In this document: in pieces, positions 20,324-31,000 of the stretch
Layout of the letters: each line of letters opens with the position of its first letter
How positions within the stretch are numbered: position 1 is the first letter of the stretch
Assembly (NCBI GenBank): GCA_002005505.1
Contig: KV908444.1
Coordinates: forward strand, 414,493-447,409
DNA: 32,917 bases
From: Botryococcus braunii
Lineage: Eukaryota; Chlorophyta; Trebouxiophyceae
Direction: 5' to 3'
Notes under the pieces: generated by a model
What the model saw: the letters and a program-made list of their open reading frames with translations, nothing else
Database searches by the model: none
What the model was told of the DNA's origin: nothing
Position numbers and translations under genes: made by a program

Positions 20324-22879
20324 GCAAGCCTGGGTAACCCCGGTCCATCTTCTGACTCACCTATTTCTAACTTGATCTCCATGCATGAAATTGATGTAAC
20401 TGATCTCTCTCTTTTTGAAGATGAAATTCCTTGTTTATGTGAAGTTGAAGCACACCCGCAACAATTACCCGAAGATGAAGACAAACGCAAAGATATTGAG
20501 AAGTTGCTGTCTGAGTTTTCACATTTATTTAGCACAAGCAAGGAAGATTTGGGATTAATCAAAGACCCACACATTAGCCACAAAATAGAAGTGAAACCGG
20601 ATTCAGAACCTCCAACTAGATTTCGCAGTATGTCTTCATATTCGGAAAGAGAGAGAGAGTTCATGTTGAAAGAAGTAGAAATGCTCTTAAAACTTGGTAT
20701 AATTAAAGAATCTACTTCTCCTTGGATCTCAGCTCCAGTGATTGTTCGTAAACATGATTCAAGTCTAAGGCTTTGCATAGATTTTAGACCCCTGAACCTG
20801 TGCACTGTACCTGATCCATATCCTCTACCTTTGATTGAAAACATGTTGCGTCGAATGACCAATGCAAAATATTTTTCTAGTGTAGATGTTAAATCTGCAT
20901 TCTGGCAAGTCCCCATGCATCCTGATAGTACGAAATATACAGCTTTCATGACTCCTGAAGGTAAATATGAGTGGCTTAGGATGCCCTTTGGTCTCAAAAA
21001 CGCTTCATCCACCTTTCAGAGGATTATTGATCATGTACTGGGGCAAACTTGCTTTTCTGCACAGTACCTTGACGACATTTACATTTTTTCAGATTCATGG
21101 GAAGATCATCTAATGCACATTAGACTTGTGTTCCAAAAGCTATCTGACAACAATATTAAACTTGGCAGACCAAAATGTATTTTTGGTGCCTCTTCTGTCA
21201 AAGCGCTTGGACATGTTGTGGGCGGGGGTGTGATGAAACCTGATCCCGAAAACGTAGCTGCCATTTTAAATTTGCCCATACCGAGGGATGTTACTATGGT
21301 AAGATCAGTATTGAGCGCGGCAAGCTACTATCGAACTTATGTTGATAAGTTTGCTTTGATTTCTGAACCTATGGCTAATCTGCTCAAAAAGAATGTGAAG
21401 TTTGAGTGGACCCCTGAATGCCAGGAAGCCTTTCATAAACTTAAATCTTGCTTAACCAAAGAACCTTTACTCCGTTTGCCTAATTTTCGTAAGCCCTTCA
21501 TCTTAACCACGGATTGGTCAAAAGTAGCAATCGGTGCCGTACTTAGTCAAATCGATGAGGCGACCGAGTTTGATCATCCTGTTGCCTTTGCATCACGTTT
21601 GTTAAATTCGGCAGAGCGTAACTATGCGCCAACTGAAGGTGAGTGCTTGGCTTTGGTTTGGGCTATCGAAAAATTTAGACACTTCTTAGATGGGAGACAT
21701 TTTATTGTGTACACTGATCATGCGGCATTACAGTGGCTGAACACTAAAAGGCATGCCAATTCTAAGTTAGAAAGATGGGCTCTTAGGCTTCAAGAATACA
21801 CCTTTACTGTTATACATAAAAAGGGGGAAGAAAATCTAGTAGCCGACTGCCTTTCACGTTGTGTTTATGCCGAGGCCCTGTATGCTTTTGCTATTGATCC
21901 CGTGTGGCCTGCTGGAGCTAAGACTCAGAAGGACTTGGACGAAATTCCATGTGTTGTCTGTGGTTATCCTCAGGGCGACGATAATATCGTCATCTGCGAT
22001 GGGTGTCAACGGTGTTTCCATCTTAGATGTCTGCTGCCCCCTAGGTCTTTGCCCCCTAGTGGTGCTTGGTACTGTCCTGCATGTACACCTTATTTTGGCA
22101 TGGAAGGTGAGTTGAAATTGGAGGAACTAAGGGACAAGGAGACTCCTTTATGCTTAAACAGGTATGACCCTTATGGGATTCCTGAATTTTTAGATTATGT
22201 ACACTCCGGACATCAACTCGACCTCCTTAAGCCATTGCCACCGCGGACAGCAGCTGACTTTCGAAGAAGGGGCTCCTATTTCACCTCTCACCCGAGCATA
22301 CCTGGATGGATCATGGTCTTCAAAAAGGTTCGTGGTAAGACAGCTCGCTGGCTTGTTTGTCCCCCTCTCTCTTATAGATGGGATATAATTCGAATGATTC
22401 ATGATGTGCTAGTACACCCTGGAATTTCTCAAACCTTGGCAGTACTGCATAACCATTTCCATTGGCCCGGAATTAAGGAAGATGTTGCTTTGTTTGTAAA
22501 AACTTGCGATGCGTGTCAGAAAATAAAGGCAGCATCCCCGCAACCTCCTCCTTATCAGAAGCCCGCTTTGTTTGGCCCACTTGATCATGTTCACATTGAC
22601 CTGTTTGGCCCTTACCCTGAAAAGATCCTTAAGAATAACAAAGACAAAAATGTGAAAAAAGTCTGGGTTGTAGTTATGATAGATTATTTTACCAAAGCTG
22701 CAGAATTAACACTAATCTATAATAAAACACCCATGACTGTTGCACGTTCATTTTACTACTCATGGATCTGCAGGTATGGTGTCCCAGCAGTAGTAACCTC
22801 TGATAATGGTGCTGAATTTTTAGCTGATTTTAAACACATGCTTTCCCGTCTTAACATCTATCACATCACTATTTCCCCT
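20324..22879 (+). mobile_element. Element A, + copy, 3' part (truncated)
   Basis: Continues A (+) from GCAAGCCTGG and matches 25303-27850 of the other copy in inverted orientation. Homology stops at TTTCCCCT (22879), where the hairpin repeat begins. The integrase end, GPY region and everything downstream are absent. Confidence 0.9.
20324..22879 (+). pseudogene. pol: Element A Pol, both ends missing
   Basis: Frame open from the B2 junction and closed by TAA at 22901-22903 inside the hairpin repeat. It lacks the first about 61 residues of A Pol (now inverted at 13191-13469) and the last about 240. Present: RT with FSSVDVKSAFWQVP and YLDD (tyrosine codon at 21065), RNase H Asp codon at 21512, the PHD finger (21950-22084), the integrase HHCC site (22400-22516), and the first two integrase acidic residues (codons at 22598 and 22802). 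The third, Glu, is beyond the break. A terminal PFSKKGSM tail comes from foreign sequence. Confidence 0.9.
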
Positions 22880-22919
22880 TTCTCAAAGAAAGGCTCAATG
22901 TAATCTTTCGTTCATTACA
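22875..22919 (-). repeat. 45-bp hairpin-ended repeat, copy 2
   Basis: Minus-strand equivalent of 619-663: TGTAATGAACGAAAG (22919-22905), then the hairpin CCTTTCTTTGAGAAAGG (22893-22877). It lies exactly at the break in A (+) Pol; CCCCT is shared by A and the repeat, so the border is uncertain by about five bases. A third copy of the 15-bp motif, in the opposite orientation, is at 23725-23739. Confidence 0.65.
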
Positions 22920-23120
22920 TTCCTATTACTATATTGTTCGTAGAGCTTAGGCTTGACAGAGCCTCTATGGGTTTTTAGCCAAAAACACCCAAGCATGAGT
23001 TGATGGATAAACCTTGAAATTGTCAAATGAGATACAAGTCCCTCGTGCAGATTTGCTGCCAAAGATACCATGCCCAACACTTGCAAGCTACACATATTGA
23101 TTCAAAAATCAATAATGCTT
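22920..23120. other. Spacer, no gene seen
   Basis: About 200 bp between the hairpin repeat and the stop codon of the broken Gag-like gene. In minus orientation it would be that gene's 3' flank. No polypurine tract, LTR or RNA gene recognised. Confidence 0.4.
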
Positions 23121-24017
23121 TTAGACTTCTGAAGAGTCCAAGTTGAAACATTCTGCCATTTGCCTGGAAATGCCGCCTTCTTCATCTACAGGTGGGGTAG
23201 CTTGGTCTGACATTTTTGATGTCGTATCTCTCATATCCTCCTCCATTGTAGACTTAACTGCCGGTTGCGGTAAATATTGTTGGCAGGCAATAGCAGGTGG
23301 TAGCTGTGTCCATACTTGTTCTTCATTCCTGCTGCGTTTATTGCCCTTGTATCCTGACTGCTGTCGGTTGGGTTGACGCTGCCGCTGGTGCTGAGCGTGA
23401 CGATGGTGAGATGGTGAAGAAGCGCTCCTCAGAAAATCAATAAGTGCTGTTGCCTGTAGTAATCACCTTTCTTATGCTTAATGTCTGATAAGACTTGCTC
23501 AAAAGATCCAAATTGCCATCTCTCTAGGCCTATGAAATCTACTTTACTCTCAATGCCTGTATATTCCGGCTAGACAAAGATGGTGGGTGCCTCAAGTAGT
23601 CCACCCAATCTGGATCAGGCACGGATTCGTTACGTAACGTAATCCATACAAGAAGCCTTATCAAACACCCTAACGAGTTCGAATTTGAATTTTCGAACGT
23701 AAGGTCAAATGCTCACTACATATATGTAATGAACGAAAGGCGATTCCTACCGGTATGTCGGGAATTCCTGCAGCTACTGCTGGATTGGAGAATGTCAAAT
23801 TAATATTTGACTGAATCTTCTCAAACATTGTTATTGCTGCTGAAACATGCTGCGTTGCACTGATCAATTGCGTCATCTCACTCATATGATCATTGTAATA
23901 GTCGGTTAACTCAAAGTCAGTCATAGTACTTGACTTTTCTACAAATGCATCAATAAGCTTAACCGTTGTTGTTAGGTTGAGCTCATTTGTGAAACGAAAC
24001 ACTTTCCTATCTGCCAT
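23121..24017 (-). pseudogene. Gag-like or unknown protein gene with possible intron
   Basis: Not recognised as a known family. ATG at 24017 (MADRKVFRF...) opens 89 codons, probably helical, to 23751. A 181-bp insert (23750-23570) begins GTAGGA and ends TCTAG. Removing it keeps the frame, giving Pro-Pro at the join. The second part (23569-23121) reads PEYTGIESKVDFIG... and DYYRQQ, then needs a one-base correction near 23439-23445 to continue. Its C-terminal half is rich in His, Arg, Gln and Ser (HHRHAQHQRQRQPNRQQ), suggesting nucleic-acid binding, and it ends ...LDSSEV before TAA at 23121-23123. A helical N part followed by a basic tail would suit a transposon Gag or ORF1 protein. It lies 560 bp downstream of A (-) pol in the same orientation, so it could be a third ORF of A or the start of another element. 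Confidence 0.5.
23568..23720 (-). repeat. 153-bp repeat X, copy 2
   Basis: Inverted partner of 881-1033, 152 of 153 bases the same by eye. Here it makes up the 3' part of the possible intron 23750-23570; the final CTAG is followed by the CCG codon that restores the reading frame. Confidence 0.85.
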
Positions 24018-24577
24018 TGTGAAAACAAAAACAGCGAAGTCGAACACTTGTCGGTGGTCGGGCTAACGGCTCCGACTTGACTCGAAAGAAAACAAATCCT
24101 TGAATTGTGAGAGAAATGTCTGATCAGACCCCTATAAGTACTTCAAAATTTATGACCTGCCGGGGTTGCCTGAATAGAACATGTACAAGGGAGATAATTC
24201 AAGCATTATCATCACTGATTGGATTCCCTAGTTTCTGACTGGATGATGAGTTATCAGTTGCCACGTACCCAAAAAGCTGATAATTGCTCATAGTGAGAAT
24301 AATTTCAAGTGCATCAAGTTTGTGAGATTCAAAAGCTGCTCAATGCATGTAAATGCAGAGGCAAAATCAAGGAATTCCCACGCTAACGCTCCAAGCTTCT
24401 TGTACAAGACCTCCCAGACGCACGATCCGATCCTTGTATTGTCCTGATCCATTGAGTGGAGAAGGGCAGCTGCAAGTGGATAAATTTAGGTACTGGTCCA
24501 GCCTCCAAGCTATGTGGGCTAACTGTGAGAAGTGCTGCATGTGGCATAACAGCTGCGCTGTAACGAATACGCTGAGT
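24018..24577 (-). other. Spacer between A pol and the Gag-like gene
   Basis: 560 bp without a supported gene. The element A leader (32075-32587) is not repeated here, so no 3' LTR of A was found, and there is no purine tract like those of B and C. Adjacent to the ATG at 24017 the sequence looks like an untranslated leader. Confidence 0.45.
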
Positions 24578-27500
24578 TCACTGCCACTGTAAGTCATGAA
24601 AAATCTGTAGAAGGTGATGGAACGCTGGCCGTCTGATTGGTATGTACTGCTGGTACACTGTAACTGAATAAGTATGAGAAGTTTCTATGGCTCCCTCCCC
24701 CGAGACGGCTGACGGTTCATAATATCTAACCAGATGGGAAGTATGCCGCTTGAAAACTCTCGCTCCTTTCAATAAAGTGGACCCCGTGTGAAGGACTGCA
24801 ATTGTCTTAGCTGGATTCAACGCAATAATGCGGTACGGTCCTCTGAGACTGTTCTGCAAGGGTCCTCTTCCAGGTGCAGCTTCCAATACCAGATCTCCGA
24901 CTTGTAACTCTGTCTGTTTACGCTTACGCCTTTGTGCACGCCTGTGATGACCCTCAAGATGCTGCTGCATTCTGTCACAAAGCTCCAGTGCTATGCGCTG
25001 ATACTGCTCTTGCAATCTGTCCCGAAGATTAATTACATGCTCTGAAGGGCTGAATAGCTGAGCGGCATTAGCGAGCACATCGCGGACCGCAACGGGCAAT
25101 TTTGGTGCATACCCATATATCATCTGGAAAGGAGAAAGTCCACGAAGAGCAGAATGAGGACGTGACATGTATGCATTAAGCATGATGGGTAAAGAAAGGG
25201 TCCATTCAATTGGATTGTCATTATAATGTGCAATAAGCATAGTTTTGATAGTTTTCACCAAGCGTTCCACAACACCATTAGAAGATGGGTGATTAGGGGA
25301 AATAGTGATGTGATAGATGTTAAGACGGGAAAGCATGTGTTTAAAATCAGCTAAAAATTCAGCACCATTATCAGAGGTTACTACTGCTGGGACACCATAC
25401 CTGCAGATCCATGAGTAGTAAAATGAACGTGCAACAGTCATGGGTGTTTTATTATAGATTAGTGTTAATTCTGCAGCTTTGGTAAAATAATCTATCATAA
25501 CTACAACCCAGACTTTTTTCACATTTTTGTCTTTGTTATTCTTAAGGATCTTTTCAGGGTAAGGGCCAAACAGGTCAATGTGAACATGATCAAGTGGGCC
25601 AAACAAAGCGGGCTTCTGATAAGGAGGAGGTTGCGGGGATGCTGCCTTTATTTTCTGACACGCATCGCAAGTTTTTACAAACAAAGCAACATCTTCCTTA
25701 ATTCCGGGCCAATGGAAATGGTTATGCAGTACTGCCAAGGTTTGAGAAATTCCAGGGTGTACTAGCACATCATGAATCATTCGAATTATATCCCATCTAT
25801 AAGAGAGAGGGGGACAAACAAGCCAGCGAGCTGTCTTACCACGAACCTTTTTGAAGACCATGATCCATCCAGGTATGCTCGGGTGAGAGGTGAAATAGGA
25901 GCCCCTTCTTCGAAAGTCAGCTGCTGTCCGCGGTGGCAATGGCTTAAGGAGGTCGAGTTGATGTCCGGAGTGTACATAATCTAAAAATTCAGGAATCCCA
26001 TAAGGGTCATACCTGTTTAAGCATAAAGGAGTCTCCTTGTCCCTTAGTTCCTCCAATTTCAACTCACCTTCCATGCCAAAATAAGGTGTACATGCAGGAC
26101 AGTACCAAGCACCACTAGGGGGCAAAGACCTAGGGGGCAGCAGACATCTAAGATGGAAACACCGTTGACACCCATCGCAGATGACGATATTATCGTCGCC
26201 CTGAGGATAACCACAGACAACACATGGAATTTCGTCCAAGTCCTTCTGAGTCTTAGCTCCAGCAGGCCACACGGGATCAATAGCAAAAGCATACAGGGCC
26301 TCGGCATAAACACAACGTGAAAGGCAGTCGGCTACTAGATTTTCTTCCCCCTTTTTATGTATAACAGTAAAGGTGTATTCTTGAAGCCTAAGAGCCCATC
26401 TTTCTAACTTAGAATTGGCATGCCTTTTAGTGTTCAGCCACTGTAATGCCGCATGATCAGTGTACACAATAAAATGTCTCCCATCTAAGAAGTGTCTAAA
26501 TTTTTCGATAGCCCAAACCAAAGCCAAGCACTCACCTTCAGTTGGCGCATAGTTACGCTCTGCCGAATTTAACAAACGTGATGCAAAGGCAACAGGATGA
26601 TCAAACTCGGTCGCCTCATCGATTTGACTAAGTACGGCACCGATTGCTACTTTTGACCAATCCGTGGTTAAGATGAAGGGCTTACGAAAATTAGGCAAAC
26701 GGAGTAAAGGTTCTTTGGTTAAGCAAGATTTAAGTTTATGAAAGGCTTCCTGGCATTCAGGGGTCCACTCAAACTTCACATTCTTTTTGAGCAGATTAGC
26801 CATAGGTTCAGAAATCAAAGCAAACTTATCAACATAAGTTCGATAGTAGCTTGCCGCGCTCAATACTGATCTTACCATAGTAACATCCCTCGGTATGGGC
26901 AAATTTAAAATGGCAGCTACGTTTTCGGGATCAGGTTTCATCACACCCCCGCCCACAACATGTCCAAGCGCTTTGACAGAAGAGGCACCAAAAATACATT
27001 TTGGTCTGCCAAGTTTAATATTGTTGTCAGATAGCTTTTGGAACACAAGTCTAATGTGCATTAGATGATCTTCCCATGAATCTGAAAAAATGTAAATGTC
27101 GTCAAGGTACTGTGCAGAAAAGCAAGTTTGCCCCAGTACATGATCAATAATCCTCTGAAAGGTGGATGAAGCGTTTTTGAGACCAAAGGGCATCCTAAGC
27201 CACTCATATTTACCTTCAGGAGTCATGAAAGCTGTATATTTCGTACTATCAGGATGCATGGGGACTTGCCAGAATGCAGATTTAACATCTACACTAGAAA
27301 AATATTTTGCATTGGTCATTCGACGCAACATGTTTTCAATCAAAGGTAGAGGATATGGATCAGGTACAGTGCACAGGTTCAGGGGTCTAAAATCTATGCA
27401 AAGCCTTAGACTTGAATCATGTTTACGAACAATCACTGGAGCTGAGATCCAAGGAGAAGTAGATTCTTTAATTATACCAAGTTTTAAGAGCATTTCTACT

Positions 27501-28033
27501 TCTTTCAACATGAACTCTCTCTCTCTTTCCGAATATGAAGACATACTGCGAAATCTAGTTGGAGGTTCTGAATCCGGTTTCACTTCTATTTTGTGGCTAA
27601 TGTGTGGGTCTTTGATTAATCCCAAATCTTCCTTGCTTGTGCTAAATAAATGTGAAAACTCAGACAGCAACTTCTCAATATCTTTGCGTTTGTCTTCATC
27701 TTCGGGTAATTGTTGCGGGTGTGCTTCAACTTCACATAAACAAGGAATTTCATCTTCAAAAAGAGAGAGATCAGTTACATCAATTTCATGCATGGAGATC
27801 AAGTTAGAAATAGGTGAGTCAGAAGATGGACCGGGGTTACCCAGGCTTGCCGTCTGGTCTCTATATAAGAGGCTAAAGGGGAGCAAGGCTGAATCACATT
27901 TACTGCTCCGGATTAGCTGTTGTGCTTCATCAAAAGTCCAGAGGGTTGCTGGCAACCGGTGCTGATACTCAGGATCACTCCACAAGCACTCGAAGATTAT
28001 TCTCATGGGCGATTCGGATGTATCTGCGCACAA
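24578..28033 (-). CDS. pol: Element A Pol: RT-RNase H-PHD finger-integrase
   Basis: 1,151 codons open after the Gag TAA, same frame. The first codon is TTG and the first ATG is at residue 10, so it is probably made as a Gag-Pol fusion. RT: FSSVDVKSAFWQVP, MPFGLKNASSTFQ, YLDD at 309-312. RNase H: Asp458 (TTDWSK) and YTDHAALQWL. A C4HC3 PHD finger at 604-648 (26090-26224): CVVC, CDGC, CFHLRC, CPAC with canonical spacing. Integrase: HHCC at about 754-792, Asp820, Asp888 and Glu923 (34 residues between the last two by my count), then a GPYRII motif. The last about 200 residues have a basic helix (HHRRAQRRKRKQ) and no chromodomain. PHD fingers bind histone H3 tails in known families, so a role in chromatin targeting of integration is a reasonable inference. 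The other copy is truncated. Confidence 0.93.
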   Translation of the reverse strand: MCADTSESPMRIIFECLWSDPEYQHRLPATLWTFDEAQQLIRSSKCDSALLPFSLLYRDQTASLGNPGPSSDSPISNLISMHEIDVTDLSLFEDEIPCLCEVEAHPQQLPEDEDKRKDIEKLLSEFSHLFSTSKEDLGLIKDPHISHKIEVKPDSEPPTRFRSMSSYSEREREFMLKEVEMLLKLGIIKESTSPWISAPVIVRKHDSSLRLCIDFRPLNLCTVPDPYPLPLIENMLRRMTNAKYFSSVDVKSAFWQVPMHPDSTKYTAFMTPEGKYEWLRMPFGLKNASSTFQRIIDHVLGQTCFSAQYLDDIYIFSDSWEDHLMHIRLVFQKLSDNNIKLGRPKCIFGASSVKALGHVVGGGVMKPDPENVAAILNLPIPRDVTMVRSVLSAASYYRTYVDKFALISEPMANLLKKNVKFEWTPECQEAFHKLKSCLTKEPLLRLPNFRKPFILTTDWSKVAIGAVLSQIDEATEFDHPVAFASRLLNSAERNYAPTEGECLALVWAIEKFRHFLDGRHFIVYTDHAALQWLNTKRHANSKLERWALRLQEYTFTVIHKKGEENLVADCLSRCVYAEALYAFAIDPVWPAGAKTQKDLDEIPCVVCGYPQGDDNIVICDGCQRCFHLRCLLPPRSLPPSGAWYCPACTPYFGMEGELKLEELRDKETPLCLNRYDPYGIPEFLDYVHSGHQLDLLKPLPPRTAADFRRRGSYFTSHPSIPGWIMVFKKVRGKTARWLVCPPLSYRWDIIRMIHDVLVHPGISQTLAVLHNHFHWPGIKEDVALFVKTCDACQKIKAASPQPPPYQKPALFGPLDHVHIDLFGPYPEKILKNNKDKNVKKVWVVVMIDYFTKAAELTLIYNKTPMTVARSFYYSWICRYGVPAVVTSDNGAEFLADFKHMLSRLNIYHITISPNHPSSNGVVERLVKTIKTMLIAHYNDNPIEWTLSLPIMLNAYMSRPHSALRGLSPFQMIYGYAPKLPVAVRDVLANAAQLFSPSEHVINLRDRLQEQYQRIALELCDRMQQHLEGHHRRAQRRKRKQTELQVGDLVLEAAPGRGPLQNSLRGPYRIIALNPAKTIAVLHTGSTLLKGARVFKRHTSHLVRYYEPSAVSGEGAIETSHTYSVTVYQQYIPIRRPAFHHLLQIFHDLQWQ
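26090..26224 (-). other. PHD finger domain within element A Pol
   Basis: Eight zinc ligands in order C-x2-C-x11-C-x2-C-x4-H-x2-C-x16-C-x2-C, with the conserved aromatic (Trp-Tyr) just before the last CPAC pair. This matches the PHD consensus, not RING or a retroviral zinc knuckle. The same domain is in the + copy at 21950-22084. Confidence 0.92.
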
Positions 28034-28036
28034 TTA
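28034..28036 (-). promoter_or_regulatory. In-frame TAA between Gag-protease and Pol of A
   Basis: Context GAC TAA TTG TGC; pol continues in the same frame. The identical codon is at 13375-13377 in the inverted fragment of the other copy. It may be a programmed readthrough site or a shared nonsense mutation; no recognised readthrough signal such as CARYYA follows. Confidence 0.6.
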
Positions 28037-31000
28037 GTCGGAGACTACACCTAGAGCTACTTGTTTCGTAGTGAACTCCAAATCCCTAACTTGATATAGC
28101 CTTTTGGGGTGCAACTGATCAGGATTAAAGACATTTGACCTGGGGATGCCAATTGCAAAAGCAGCTTGTTGTGGTTTCAACTGCACATCATATCTGAGCA
28201 TGAAGGGCCAACCTATCAGATAGTCGGTTGCTAAATTTTCAACAATGAACAAAGATGCACTATACCAAGCAAGATCAATGCAAAAAGGAACATCTTGCAG
28301 TGCTTCACAAGTCATGGTTTGCGTTTTACCATCTGCAAGGTTTACACGAAATGGTTTGATCTTTTTAATTTGACTTGGTTTGAATGCATGTCTATCTCTC
28401 TTGAACGCCCTCATACTTATCAAATTGACATTACAACCAGTGTCAAAGTGAGCAATGAGTTTTTGAGAAAGAGGCTTGCCAGTCTTATCCATGTGGCTGA
28501 ACTCGAACGACGGCATAGATGCCGTAGGCATGTTGAAGATTTCCGCCCGCATTAGTGCTGCTTGTAAATACGGAATCTGTTGTTCCAGAGGCAGGGGCTC
28601 CGCTAGCTGCATGGCTGGAGTGAGCAAAGTGCAGATGGGGATCTCATGTACATCTCCAACTAGGATAGTGGCCGAAGGGCCTGCATCAAAGTTAGAAACA
28701 AAAGCTGGTGCCCCACCCCCCTGTGCCTGGTCCTGATCGGGCACTACGCAACGCAAAGGCAGGTTCTGTTCAAGAGCCATATTATTGATGCACTGAGCAA
28801 GCTGAGATACAACAGGTTGAAGATCCTTATTCATCGGACGCACTAGTTTTTCCAAAGAATCTATAAAAGGTGCATAGTCCGGGTTTCGATTCAATTGCGC
28901 AAGACCGGCCAACGAGATGGTTAACATGCACTGTCCCAATCGGTGTTCAGGTGAATTAAAGTAGGGAGCAGGCGCTACAGGGTGAGGATTTCTGTCATCA
29001 CGTCTGTAGGGTTCAGCATTATAAGGCCTACGATTACCAGCAGCATTGGCTTGAACTTCTTCAGGAGAAGGGGTCCCAGACATGGGGCCCAGTGCTTGCA
29101 TCATATTAATAGAAATATCCGATGAGTCTGCAGGTGGCATTGGAGAGGGTATGTTTACCTGAGGGTGAGGTTCCATAGGAGGAGGCATAGGTAATAAAAG
29201 AGAATTGCACTCCCCCTTTTTGAACTTCTGAAAAGAATAGAGCTCGGCATCTTCAGCGCGTGCTTGAAATGAGAGATCGTAATATCGATTCGCACGATTC
29301 CGCTGTGCCGTGCGTGCCTCACGGAACATGCTCTCCAATGGAGTAGAAACATCACCTGCGCCCACGGTACTGGAGACAGGCTCCTGGGGCCTTCTGTTAA
29401 GTAAATCAGAAATGTCCACCGTGTAAGCAGATAATTCAGGGCGCATTTGTCCAGGGCCTTGAGTGAGAGTAGTAATTACTAGATTGTCTCCAGCCAATTG
29501 TACTTGAGGAGATACCATTCTCACATAGGGCTTGTTATTCACGACATCCATAGTGGTAAGCATTCTATGAGTTGGCAATGGTGACTCAGAGGCAGCCTTA
29601 AAAACACCCTTCTCTATTTTCCATATGGGTTCGAGTTTGGTGTCCAAGGTGGAGTTAAACCGTGCCATGTTGACCTCATTCTCAATGTTTGGTGGATGTT
29701 CTAAGACAGGGACAAACGGCTTCGAAACTCGTGGAGGATTATTTTCACCACGCACAAGTGAAGGTGTGAGATGTGGTCCACAGTGCCAACCAGCATATTC
29801 CATAGGATCAGGCAATTCACGGGGCCAGTGTGGTTGTCTATTGTCCTTGGGTTTGCTAGGCTCATAAGGCAAAGGAGGCACTGTTGGGTCAACATTCAAA
29901 TACCTAGGGTTTGAATAATCAATGGGAGGATTCACATCTGCTCTCCCTAATGGTGTAGATAATAAAGGGCTCGCCTGCATTGGTGCATCCGGTGCTGCAG
30001 CTGAAGTGCTGACAGCTCGTCTCGCGGCGACGAATGGGGTTGATGCAACAGGTGGCTCAACTGTGACGGCTGGCTGCTGCTGCGCTATGGAAGCTGCTAG
30101 CTGCGGCCTAGGCCTGGGATCTCTGGGTGCACGAGGAGGCTGTCTTGCATGCTCATGCAATGCCGCTGCATTAGCTGGCGTAGAGTTGAAATTTGAGATG
30201 GGCTGTACATGGTGTAATGACTGCCCTGCTGCAGCAATTGCAGACTGGTTTGGAGGTGCTTCTTGTGAATATTCGGGAGGACGGTAGGCCATTGGTGCGC
30301 TGACTGATGGAGAAAATGCCCGTGAATGCGCAACCCTCACTTGCGATGATGCTACAGCTGGGGCTGAAGGCTTACACGCCTCTCGTCTAGGACGAATTGA
30401 CGAGCCTACCTGAGGGGCTATTCTGTGCAGCGGTGTTGTACCTAACGGTGTCCGAAGGGGTGATTGAGGATTTACACACGCAACTGGTGTCACTGGAAAT
30501 ACATGAGGTGAAGATGGTGGTAGAGCTTTTGAAGAAGGTGACTTGGCATTGCTTACAGGCAAGGGAGGAACAGCTAAACGCTTCCTCTTACTATTATTCA
30601 CAACAATAAAGCCATCCTGATCAATGGGAACATGGACTGCAGTTGAGTGCACCAGGGGAACCTGAGGTTCTTGCATTGCGTCGTCAAGTGTTGCATGCAC
30701 ACGACTCCTTGCCCTGTGTTTAGGGATGGGAGTGTAAGGAGCATTAGCACGAGACACAAGAATTACCTCTCTGAATCCCACAACATTTTGATCTGCTCGA
30801 GAGGGAGTGCGAACTTGTACCGAGGGTGATTGTACCTTATGTTGGTTTGCCAATTCGGAGAGTGCACAATCCATCTCGACATCTTCTGAGCTGCAGTCAA
30901 TGTCCAGCTGACACACGAATGATTTATATTCTTCAAAGCCTTGCTCGTTGGCTGCCTGGCCCAAATTGGCCTGTCCCTTGTCCTTGTTCTTTCTGCCACG

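Noticed and set aside
21950..22084. Capture of a complete host PHD gene
   Set aside because: The domain is in frame within Pol in both copies, flanked by RNase H and integrase; it is a Pol domain, not a separate gene.
22877..22893. Rho-independent terminator
   Set aside because: Hairpin followed by no T run, and the context is eukaryotic transposon sequence.
27162..27965. 267-codon + strand frame (and its 250-codon counterpart on the minus strand at 20260-21012)
   Set aside because: Antisense shadow of the conserved RT region of element A; no domain and present only opposite real coding sequence.
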